Shown piece by piece: positions 1 to 12,320 of a DNA stretch of 64,000 nucleotides. Position 1 is the first letter of the stretch, and every line of letters starts with the position of its first letter. The stretch is from Paralvinella palmiformis (Eukaryota > Annelida > Polychaeta > Terebellida > Alvinellidae): contig JAODUP010000130.1 in the NCBI GenBank assembly GCA_025642065.1, positions 1 through 64,000 of the forward strand. Direction: 5' to 3'. The notes beneath the pieces are model-generated. The model saw only the letters and a program-made list of their open reading frames with translations. It was not told where the DNA came from and ran no database searches. A program made the position numbers and the translations under genes.

Positions 1-1737
1 CTAATCAGTCTCCACGAGTATGTTGTAGCTGTTATGGACACTTACACTCCAGTTAAAACCGGGAAATTATTTTTCCTAATATGATGTATTAAATGATTAC
101 CGAAATTAGATAATAATAAGGGAAAGGTTTTCGAAATATCCGGCGAGGTTGACGAACGAGAGACTTTGTAAACAACATAGACATCCTACGATTTAGATCT
201 AGTACGAAACATAAAGGCAGATATCTACCGTTTTCGCACCTGATTGGGTCCAAATATAGGGAAAAACAGGAGTCTGAAAACCGGAGTTTTGATAAGAATA
301 GTAACGCGTAGCCCTGATTACAATGGGAAGTATATACGGGAGATCCCGGAGATGGCGAACAACCGTGTTTGTTTACAATTAGTAATCGCCCGTTAACGTT
401 AATGACATGCGGTTAAAGCGAAAGGGAAATGCATTTTCTATTAGCTTAAATGATATTCCACCCCAAAACAATAGTCAATCGCAAACAAGTTTTGATAATG
501 TCGAGTAACTGGCGGATTATTACAAGGTGTTTTCAGTGTTTTTGATCCATCAACCTGTCAAACCATAGGCCTCGAGGGGGGGGGGGCGCAGCGAGGGGGC
601 TGTCGGAGGCAGTTTCGCAACGGGTCGTATAAACATATATATTCAGACATAGTTTGCTTTTGTACTGATATGTTTTCCATGCTGGTCAACATCGAGTAGC
701 GAAGATGACAAACATGATCCCAAACACACGTGGATGTCTGCCAATGCCATTTATCACGACTCGTCGCAGCCCAATGACGGCCGGTCCGAGTTACTTATCT
801 TGTTTGCTGCGTCCCTTTCTAACTTACCTTTCAGGATACAATTGACGAGTTTACTGGTACAATGTAATCCGTGTCAGATTGATATCGGTTTCGAAAAAGT
901 GGTGTTTTTTTCCTACATGTACGTATCGGTGTTTGGATAGATCTGGGAGGTGTAGCGCCAGAGATTGACAAATCTCTAATATATTAGCATTACACTTCGG
1001 TCAAATTTTCACCACTCGTAAGGTGTCATTAGGAATTACTGTAGTTATTTTAGACCGAGATGTTAATATACATCAACACGTCATATCGGTATCCAGAGCT
1101 ACCCGTTAAGATCTTCAGAATAATCACCACCGAAAGGCATTACTGACACAGGAAATGTTGAGATTACTCGTGAAAATTATTATGTCTCTATCGTCTCAAG
1201 CTATGATAGATGATTTGTCGCTTAGAATACTTGATGACTGGAAATGTTTGCTTGAAATGCTGAACTTCTAGATTATACACGTGATTTGTGAAACAAGTTT
1301 GTTATTCTATTTCCGAGAGTATACGTTCGTTAATGATTACGAAAAGTAAGGTTAATGAATGAATACGATGAAAAGTAAAGCTGTCCTTTAGCTTAACAAT
1401 TGGCTGTTTCTTTAATATGGGTTCTTCTTCGCGAACATTATAAAGTAATATTTAAGTTTTCTTGTGTAAAATGTCTATTCTCTCTCAGGTGCATTGAATA
1501 GGTAGATATAGGTAAAAATATTTAGTGAGTTAAGTAAAGGTATATGTTAAACTGTCATATAGTATCCACTTACTATAAACATATAGAATATGTTTTGTGA
1601 TAAACTGTTCAAAGTTCACCTACGTATTTGTTATTTATAGCTAATTTTCTTTTCATGTCAATTATGGTGTTTCATTCAATTAATAATACTAATAACTTCA
1701 CAGATTTAACTCAAGTAATAAAATTATTATATAATTA

Positions 1738-1745
<8 letters not shown>
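1..1745. other. Left-edge intergenic region
   Basis: No gene or recognisable repeat family was found on either strand. A poly-G run at about 575-590 and an AT-rich composition are the only notable features. Short frames such as 734-940 show no protein-like signal. Confidence 0.6.
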
Positions 1746-1768
<23 letters not shown>

Positions 1769-1771
1769 CTA

Positions 1772-1853
<82 letters not shown>
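1746..1853. repeat. (ATCT)n-(AT)n microsatellite
   Basis: Seven or so TATC units pass directly into about 38 AT units. Open frames across it are artefacts. Confidence 0.97.
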
Positions 1854-1856
<3 letters not shown>

Positions 1857-2226
1857 TATCTGTAGGAATGTCCATCGTGTCAGCGGCGTCCATCACCTCG
1901 ATAACGGCCGTCTAACGTAACGAAGGATACATAAACATCTACTTAAACGAATGAACTCCTATTAAAAAACACTTCATCCTATGTTCTAATTGGACGACAA
2001 ATAATTAATTTCAGATTAAATTTTGGGACATCATTTTCTTGGACGATTGGTTCAGGAATAAAGTAGTTTTCAGTAGGGTATGGAATCCAATATATTTGTT
2101 TGGGGAAACCATCCATGAAAAAGGGATTCATAATCAAATTCTCCATACTCAATCCATTCACCCAAGATAAATAAAGTAAATAGTTTACTCATATTTTTGT
2201 AGTGCGTGTATACAATATATTTAAAT

Positions 2227-2274
<48 letters not shown>

Positions 2275-2306
2275 GCGTGTGTGTATATTTTGTATGTACG
2301 TGTGTA

Positions 2307-2381
<75 letters not shown>

Positions 2382-2410
2382 TGTGTGTGTGTGTGTGTGT
2401 ATGTATGTGT

Positions 2411-2484
<74 letters not shown>

Positions 2485-2543
2485 TGTGTGTGTGTGTATG
2501 CGTGTTGTATGTGTGTGTATGTGTGTGTGTATTTTAGAGAGAG
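2227..2543. repeat. Compound (CA)n-(TA)n-(TG)n microsatellite with mirrored halves
   Basis: The order is (CA), (TA), (TG), (TA), (TG), (TA), (TG), ending in gagagagtgagtgagtg. CA on the left and TG on the right make the block able to fold on itself. Three separate (TA)n cores lie at 2252-2274, 2309-2379 and 2413-2481. Confidence 0.95.
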
Positions 2544-2639
2544 AGTGAGTGAGTGGAGATGTGTATGTAGTCCTGATTTGGCCAAATTACCTGCATTCTA
2601 TTCTTTAAGACATATCATAAATCATTAATGGATATCATT

Positions 2640-4007
2640 CTATAGTGATCTTTAAATCATATATATGTATATATTCATACTATATATTATATATATATAT
2701 ATATATATTAAAATTACAAAGAATGTTAATAAGCAAACACAATAATAACCAATAATTCAAGTGAAATTCATAAACACCACCAAACAAAATAAATTTACTG
2801 CAACACGTTATACAAGTTGTAATTCTAAACACGTTGATAAAATACTATAGCTTTATGGAAGAGAAAACCTACTCTCAAGCTATATGTACACTAATAAATA
2901 AGGCCATGTTGACTGGCTCATTCTTTTCTAGGATTAGACTTAGGAGTCTACATGTTATGTTTAGTTTGCTAGAAGACACATCCAAGCTCGTGTAAAACTA
3001 AATGTTTTGAGCTCGTCGTCATTTTGATTTGTTGAAAATACGATCATGGCGGGCTGTCGAAAATAATTTTTATTTCTCTGTAAATATGACTCGGGGGATG
3101 AATGATAAATACATTCAGTGCTAATATGTATATACTATAAATAAATAACAACAGCACAATAACAGCACCGAGTTACATTATACAGAGGGGTTTTGTTGGG
3201 GGGGGGGGGGGTTTCTAGCTTTAATTACTGATATTGGCAGGACTAAGCCAGAAAACGTGATAAAGTCAAACTAGATTAGAAGAAAACAAAGTTTTAACAC
3301 TTCTACTTTAAATATAATTCCTTATTTTCTTTACGGAGGTCAGGACAAAAGACACATTTATCTTACAAATTCCAGAATTCTTCTGGCATCCGGTTACTCC
3401 TATTTGCAACCTATCATATATTCAGGAACTTCCCTTTATAATCCGCCTCTACCTAGTTCGGGATTATTTGAGCTTATACTAGCTGTTAATATTTATGGCT
3501 AAATATTGTTTTTTTTGTTTGTTCAGTAACTCTTTTCCCTTTCAAAGCATTTTGATAATTTACGGATATAGAATTGTTCAAATGTTGATTTTGTCATGAA
3601 ACGCAGTTTCTCAAATTCAGATAATTTGTACTAAACGATAAACAGATACGTTTAAATGGTAATGTTATTATTAATCACATTGTATTGCTTGTGTCTGATC
3701 ATGCTAGATAAATATCTGATTTTGCAGATGTGTTATCTTATCATCGTAACAATAACAATAAGATATATCGATGCCGACAAAAATATAGATTTATGATATT
3801 ATATTCAACGAGTAGAGCTTGTTCAGCTACCAGAGCACACGTTAATAACAAAAGCAGTAACGAAGAAGACACATCAAAACAGATAAAAAATCCAATGTAC
3901 AAACAGGGAATAGATAAAGGCAGGCTAAATAGATGAATGATAAATCTAGATAAGCTACTAGGTAACATAAAAAGTAGCTAATTTAGTCATTAAACAGGGT
4001 AAAGATC

Positions 4008-4008
<1 letters not shown>
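2640..4008. other. Intergenic, no gene seen
   Basis: AT-rich sequence with a poly-G run at 3197-3211. No family match and no splice-supported coding segment was found. Confidence 0.55.
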
Positions 4009-4075
<67 letters not shown>

Positions 4076-4093
4076 GCATACACTCACACATAC

Positions 4094-4126
<33 letters not shown>

Positions 4127-4134
4127 GAGAGAGA
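4009..4134. repeat. (AC)n-(AT)n-(GA)n compound microsatellite
   Basis: About 17 AC units, then AT units, then GA units, interrupted by cgcatacactcacacatac. It lies some 690 bp beyond the gene A stop codon. Confidence 0.95.
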
Positions 4135-4716
4135 ATTCTAATTATCCCAAGCCAAGTTGACATTTCTCGGAGTTCTAGGCGACAATACAGGAGAGTTAGG
4201 AGCCGTAAATGACTTCGCTGAAAAGACAAAATAACACAATAGAATAATTATTTTCGGTTATTACCATTGTCGTAATTTCCGTATAATTGCCTATTTTATT
4301 ACGTGATTTGCACTTTATCTATAATTGTATGGTATTTTCCTATAACTTACGTAAGTTTTTCAGTTTGTAACTGGGGCTGAAAAGCGATGCAACGAAAATT
4401 ATTTTACGACACCTACATGAACGATAATCCATATTTTTCCTTGTGAAATAAATATATTATTGCTGAAAAAATTAACCTTCTCCAATTTGTTCAAATCATT
4501 AAGTTATTAAACCAACAAAACTCCTGCGCAAAATATTATTGTTACAGCCCATAAAATACCTTGTGTCGTTAGAGACTTGTTTCAACTGGTTATTGAGTAC
4601 AGAATCCTGATTCTGCCGCAAGTTATAAACCATATTCCTGTTTAAAAGTATGAAAACAAAGCTTTAATATATAACATATATGTTAATATCTTCAAACACG
4701 ATAACTAGACAGAAAA

Positions 4717-4732
4717 CACACACACACACACT

Positions 4733-4790
<58 letters not shown>
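4717..4790. repeat. (CA)n-(TA)n in the gene A 3' flank
   Basis: Begins about 35 bp past the gene A stop codon, probably within the 3' UTR. Gene B has an equivalent (CG)n-(TG)n block at 35790-35834, just past its stop. Confidence 0.9.
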
Positions 4791-4794
<4 letters not shown>

Positions 4795-4824
4795 GTCTAT
4801 TTGTCAAAATGTTATAATATAATC

Positions 4825-5168
4825 TTACTTAGCTCCAAAGTATTTGCAGCACATCCTTCCTAAGGCAATAATAGTAGCTATTATTGCTAGTCCAAGTCCG
4901 GTACAAACTGTTATCACGGCGTATCCAGTTGACGTCTTCCAGAAGTCGACAGGATCCTGAGGCCGACGACTCACTTGACTCAGTGGATCTTTTGTTGTTT
5001 CCGTTTCCGTTGTCGTTTCCAGTGTGGTTGTCTCGACGTAGACGTAAATAGTAAGATTATCTTTACTCGTCGTACATCCATCCGTTACTTCGACTGTCAA
5101 CAGGTAAGTGTTACCTTGTAAACCGTCTAGAGTTGTGACGTTAACTAAAACATCAGCACTGCCAGATC
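4825..5168 (-). CDS. Gene A exon 13: end of cadherin-like domain 2, stalk, membrane helix, tail
   Basis: This terminal exon encodes [20 protein letters not shown], then a short irregular Thr/Glu stalk (TTTLETTTETETTKD), then [19 protein letters not shown] and a basic, Cys-containing tail of 11 residues before the stop. The paired Cys directly after the helix are candidates for palmitoylation (inference). Bases 5023-5168 are identical to gene B, while the membrane/tail part differs at many positions. Confidence 0.85.
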
Positions 5169-8100
5169 CTGAAATGTTTTGTTATATTTCATATCAGTAT
5201 TACTCATTTAACTCACAACGACTAACACTCATAGATATGTGGATCCTGATTGTATTGTAGATCGTCAAATGTAGTTATCGGACACACAGCCGTTTGATAA
5301 GATGATGATTGATGTAAGAGAGGCCTGACCAGTGAAGCTGAGGTAAATATGTTATCACTGATGAAATTGATGATGATGATGATTGATGTTTTACGGCCAC
5401 TTTTGTGCACAAGGTATGCTAAATGGGCCGAGCGACCTCCAAAGGTAATGAAGCGAAGTCAAAGATGAAACACCCTTCAGATATGCCCATGCCGAAATTC
5501 GAACCCGGCTGGTAGTGATCCGTGATCCAACGCGCTACCAGTTAGACCAAAGAGGTGTCCCATCCGTTTGATAAGGACGGTTATTTGTAGACCATAATTT
5601 GTATATTTTCTTTGCATTATTTAGACATAACTTTCATGGTTCATGTTATTCAAGTCATATTCATCGTCTACGGACGCAGATCGTCAGGAGTCCGCATTCG
5701 TAGAACTTTATTACGTTTCTTATTTTGGTAGTTTCCTTTTTGTCCCAGGTTGATGTTGATCTCGTACAACAAACAAAACACTTAACACACTCCAATAACG
5801 AGTTGTGAGGTCAAAATAAAACATCAGAACTGGCCGATCCTGGAAATATTCCCAAGTATAAATATAGTCCCTTTAATTCTCTTAATTTTTATTCTCCAAG
5901 TATTTTTTCTTGGGTTTTATTTTGTGTCGAATTTGTTAGATGTAAAATGTTAACTTTAACCTATTTTATAATGTCCTACTTCCGTAATATAAACTTGATT
6001 CTCGGCGTATTTTTCCCATTTTATAGTCAAAATTTAGAATCATCGTTTCATTACATGGAAAATTAACAAACAAAAAAACACTTGGCTATATCGAAATATT
6101 ACAATAAAATCACTCACCCGTATCATTGACGAGGAAGTCGCCAGTTGGTGGGCTTAGTGTGAAGGTCAAGGTCAAAATGTCCTTCAAATTTAAATCGCTA
6201 TATTTGAAGCTGGCTATGGCGTCATCTCTGACGTAATCACCGACCCTTATATTGATATTGTCAGGTAATTCTGTGATAGTAGGCATCTTTCCTATAAATA
6301 TATATATATTTAATTAGGTAGATTAGCTGCAGTGATTTTCAATATTAATCAGAAAAAAACATAATAATTGCCATTTGTCTCATTGGTGTCATCTCGCATC
6401 GAGATCAGTTGAGGATGTACCTTTAATTTATATGTAAACAAATGAACATACCTTGACCTATGTAGACCTTGAAGCCGTAATCCCTGATGCTGTTTAACTT
6501 ATAAAAGCCTGCGTCGTCGAATTGGAATGGATTCCCAGTGACGTCATAATTATAGGGTATCCCCCCTGAGAGATCGACCCACAGGTAGTTATTGGTAGCT
6601 GGTAAATAGTTACTCTCACGGTAAGCAAAACCTCCCGCCTTTCCGTTAGCTTCACACCTAAAGCCAGTAATAATGTTAGACTGTATACATTAGTTGGCAA
6701 ATCTAAAGCTGAGCTCTAATGTTTAATAACATCATTTTTTACTAGTTACTGAACCTTGACTACTTTTGGAACCCACACGCGCATACGAGCACGGCCGCAC
6801 GCACGCACACACACAACACACATGGAATGTTGCTATTTTTATAGACTGTTTTATGCCTATGGTAGTCTAAATACATACACACGTCTGGATTTGAACCCAA
6901 GCAATAGTGATCTGTGGTTAACCGCGATACCAGTTGAGATATGGTAGTGACCCCATGTGTATTCGCGTGTGTGTTTTTTTTTAAAATTATTATTATTATT
7001 ATTATTATTAATTAGTAGTAGTAGTACTAGTAGTATTAGTATTATTTTCATTATTATAGCAATGTGACGAATTAATATATACTAAGTTATGATAATATTC
7101 CATATACGCGTCATGCGGTTTGTTATTTGTGTGCTTCCCTACACACGAAAACACGTGCGTTTTCAGTCTTTCATATCGTCAATTTTTTACCTAGAAATAT
7201 GGCGAACCAGTCGAAGTTGCAGCTTGAATGACTTCTGACCCGCTTTCCTTGGGAAGTCCCTGCCTATGACGTAAAATTCTGGATTTTCCGTTCGTATTAA
7301 CACGGATTGCTAGATAGAGCAATCCATTTTGCAACATATGCAAATTGCATACGCAGACGCATATATGGAATCGTGCTAGTGCGTTTACATGTTTTCCATT
7401 ATTTTCCATTTTTATTAACAAATAAAATAGCTTGCCTTAATACGTTGTTATTATTACGACTGAGCGATATGTATTTAATACATTCTATATTTTTATTATA
7501 AGAGCATGATTACTAGCGAAACATTCACCTTTTGTGATCAACATCGATCAAATTATAGGATAGACAAAACGGTCCTTTCACTTACCAACCGATAACAAAA
7601 TCCGATTTCACCGGCATTTGGACAGCTACGGGAAGGATTACCTTCGAGGCCGGACATCCGGCATCACTCACTGTAATAATAGCATAATCTGGCGTATTGT
7701 CCAATACCAAACAATGACAACAGCAACTACAACAAGCTCACCAAGCAAGGCAAAGAAATGTATATTTGCAAGCAGCAATGAAACACTACCTTGTTTTTGA
7801 CACATATTCGCTTAAAAACATGTCGTTAAACACATAAACACCAAACACTTTTTTTAGCTGCAAGTTCAGCGAAAGCACTATATAAATATCGTTGATTTTA
7901 ATCAATTCAATTCAGTGAGCTCCGGTGGCCTAGCGGTTAAACACCCGGCACTTGGTGCCAACGGTCACAGGTTCGAACCCCGTAAGAGGTCGAAACTTTT
8001 CCAGAGATTAATTTCTCGGCTCACAACATCGTGGGTGGATGACCACGTTAAATGGCGCTGCCGTCTCCACTGAATTATTTAAAATAAAGGGGACGTTAAA

Positions 8101-8471
8101 AACCCCTGAGGACGTAAAACACTCTGGCAGTGACCACCCTCAGGGTATTTCGGCTCCATCTTTCCCTACTACTCCCCTGAGCCGAATACGCGAGAGCCTG
8201 GGGATTCTTCCCGAATAACAAAGCCAAAGCCATCAATTAAACAAATTCTTCTACCTGTGAATACGTAATTATCCACCATTTGTAGAACGCCATTTGATGG
8301 GTTTATAACTTGCCAAAGCTGAATTTCGATGTCCACAGGTGGTGACGTCACACACACCTCAACGGCTTCTACCATTCCAACAAATGGGATTCGCCATCTT
8401 GGATCGATTAGAGCGACACCTGGAGAAACGTTTAGATAAATCGTTAAGATTTCGTCCTAGTCTTTGCTATT

Positions 8472-8527
<56 letters not shown>

Positions 8528-10421
8528 ATGTAGGTGTGTGCGTGCGCATGTGTGTGTGTTGTATGTGTTCAAGTTGAATAATAATATTTTTCCATAAATC
8601 TAAGTCTAATGCCTGTAATCATTTCTTTCTTTCAACGTTTAAAAACTAAATTTATATTTACTAATCCACTGACCAGTTGCGATCGTTTCTTCCTGATTTT
8701 GATTCCAGATAGAAACAGAAGGAATTGTTATTTGTAGCCCAGACGCACACACTACAAACAGTAGACATTTAGTAATTAATACATACTTGGAATAATGCTA
8801 TATTACGCATATTAATAACACACTTAGAACACCATATCAACTACAACAATAACCAGATAATACCCGTAAATGTTAATATACATAATTTATGTAGCTAGTA
8901 TAAATCGACCAATCAGGTCATCCCAGCTCTCATCAATATTCAAGGCCGATTTACCTGGAGTTTGTGGCCTGTCGTCAACGACATACACCAGGAGGTGAGA
9001 TGTTTGGTTAACATGGCAACCATCGTAAATAGTCACCGTTATATCGTAGGGCGTACCAAATGACGCTGTAATCAGATCAGCTCCAACCTTAACCTGATCT
9101 ACAGAGTGAAATAAGACAAGTAACGCTAGAAATACCCGACTAACATACAATAACATAGATCATTTATTGATAGATCAACATCCCATCGTACAGAGAGATC
9201 AGGTGTTCGTTAACCGGATATGCCATTCAATGGAGGGCGCGTTGATTCTGATTAAATAAAACAGTTTGCATAAAATAATAAGCCAATATTTATAAAAATG
9301 CCTACGCCGTTGACACAACTGTTGACACAGTTATCGAGACTAATCAGGGCCGGTTCGAAAACACTTATTTTAGCTGCCAACAGCCAAAGTCGCTAAGTCA
9401 TAGTTCAAATGGATGAGGATTCTCCATGTACTTCTACGGAGAATGCATAATTGATTAACGCAAATACTGTATATTTCTGTCGCCATTTGTTTGTGCTGTG
9501 ATCCTGTCAAAACACTCCTAAAATCTCCTAAAAATACCTTTCCGATTGTTCACCACACAACGACCACCACAGAGCATGCAAACGACGAGAGAGAATAATC
9601 AACTGTATTATGACTCACGTGTGAAAATTCGGCGAAGGAAGATTTTTATAATGCAAATAAATAGCCATTTTATGAGCGATGTCTTTCTTACTATGGATTT
9701 ATCTAGTAGTATTGTCCGCGGTGAGCATTCTTCTATTACTGTCATTTAGCCCGATTGCGATCCGATGTGGATTTTTAATTGAGTTTCAGAACCGAAACTT
9801 GATAGGATTATTAATGGGGACCTCAATCGGGCCTGTCTCCTTGGCCGAACCGATAGAGCGATTCATCACAAACCTCGACGACCGTGACGATTTTTGTTCG
9901 AAGAATGTTTCATGTTTTTTTTTGCCCTTTCGAGAGTTCTTGGCCGATTTAACATTCTACGTCAGTTTATTGGCCGTAAATAAGTTGATAGTTGCATTTA
10001 ATTGGTTCAACCCTTGTTATGACCATCTGATCCGAGTTTCAACGTTTTCGAAGCTCGTGTGTTAGACTCTACTAAATACGATATAAACGACAGAACGTAT
10101 TCCATTATCAGAATTATAAAGGTTCGTTTAGCCTTGGCAACGCTTTACAGGCGAGGCATATATTCTAGAAGGGAAGCGTCCCATAAAATGCAAGTATCTT
10201 GGTTAGATTCGAACCCTAACCTGAAGGCATATCGAATTTAAGAAAGAAAACAAAATAAAATGGTGACATCTAATAATCTGCTTTAGATTTATTTGATAAA
10301 CAAACTAAACTTGTAATAATTCGCAATAAACTACTTTACTTACTATCCCGTAAATCTTCCTGTAGTTTTTAGTGCTTAATCCATTCAGTTCTTCAAAAAT
10401 ATTTTAAATCTTTCAGAATTC

Positions 10422-10479
<58 letters not shown>

Positions 10480-10565
10480 TAATATATATATATTGTTGTA
10501 GTGTGATATAATATGTGTGTGTGTTGTGTGTTATTTATAAATTCATAATTATAGTCAAGCTAGGG

Positions 10566-10645
<80 letters not shown>

Positions 10646-12269
10646 AAATAATAATACTGGAACATTCTCTGTGTACAGGATCCTATTCAAATTTTTTAAA
10701 CATAATATAACAATAATTAGATTAAATTTAATCCAGTCCCTAGGATCACCTACTTAAAGAGAACGTCTATTTAAAAAAAAAAAACTTTCAAAGATGGTCC
10801 AGTCTGATCGTTGCTATTAATCTCCTGGAACAACAACTTCTCTACATCAAACAAATATAACTATACTAACTTGTGGTATCATCCCAGATAAGATGTCCAT
10901 CGTCGGGAGATATAGCAGTCTCTAGCTTTACGTAGATAGTCATCTCTAAGTATGTTCCTCCAGAGTACAAAACTGTGTGTACTACGTCACCAATAACGTG
11001 TGACGTAGTGTAGATAGCAATACTCAGTGGCAGCTCTTCAAATGTTGCCGTATTTCCTAAACAGTAGAGCATTTATACAATATATATTGTTTGATTTCTT
11101 TTACAAGTGGGGGGGGGTCATTTGATGTGACAGTAATTGATGCTCACTCACTCACTCACTCACTCACTCACCACCACCACCACCCCCTTCACCACCCCTC
11201 ACCTCACCCCACTCACCCCACCTCACCACTCACTCACCACCACCACTCACCACTCACTCACCACACTCACCACCACCACCACCACCACCACTCACTCACC
11301 ACCACCACTCACTCCCCTCTACCACCACTCACTCACCACTCACCACCACCACCACCACCACTCACTTCACCACTCACCACCACCACCACCACCACTCCCC
11401 TCACCACCACCACCACCACCACCACCACCACCCATCACCACCACCCACCCCCCACCACCACCACTCACTCACTCACTCACTCACTCACTCACTCACTCAC
11501 TCACTCACTCACTCACTCACTCACTCACTCACTCACTCACTCACCACTCACTCACTCACTCACTCACTCACTCACTCACTCACTCACTCACCTAAACGAT
11601 TTGCAGGCATTACATATATTTAAGAAATTCCACCTTACCTGAATCAACAACAGCACGTACACCAAACACTCTGTTTTGGCCGCCATTATTAGCGAATGTG
11701 TACTGGTTATCGAGAGTACTAAATGATGCTGGGTGATAAGCAAATGTGTACGTGTAGTTGTAATATCCCCATTTAGCGAAGTCCTCCCAAAGGTAGTCAG
11801 AATCTGGTGGTGGTACTAGTCCAGCCTCAGTACTCCATTTAACGGAATCAAAGAGCTCATTAATCCTGTAGAAGAAACATTGCTATTAGTCATCGAGGTA
11901 AGTAAATTGGGACGATCAGTGACTATAATGGAATGTTCAATTAACAAATAGTTGTCTCCCTTTTGTCCTGACGACTAAAAGAAAACCGAACAAATGGATG
12001 CTCGATATAATTTTAATTACATCGTACGCATGGACTGTGAATTGAAGAGCGACACCTGGTTGAAGTATATAATACTATGTGATGACGGATGCGTCACGTC
12101 GTCGATGGATGGATGTTAGATGCTGGTTTGGGAGTTCAGCTGATGTAGTTATGCCATAGTCAAAGAAACTATGTTAAAGGACTTAGAGAATCTCGATGGA
12201 TAAACTCTAAATAATTGTATTTGACTACGATGATGATGATGATGATGATCACGACGATTATATTGTTAT

Positions 12270-12320
<51 letters not shown>

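Noticed and set aside
2070..2628. Tyr-Ile and Cys-Val rich open frames on both strands
   Set aside because: Artefacts of (TA)n, (CA)n and (TG)n microsatellites.
9679..10065. 128-codon plus-strand frame starting with a hydrophobic segment, in gene A intron 6
   Set aside because: The N-terminus looks like a signal peptide, but there is no family resemblance, no supporting splice context and it is antisense to gene A; too weak to call.
11091..11642. Long His/Thr/Ser/Leu open frames
   Set aside because: Produced by (CTCA)n and (ACC)n repeats inside gene A intron 5.
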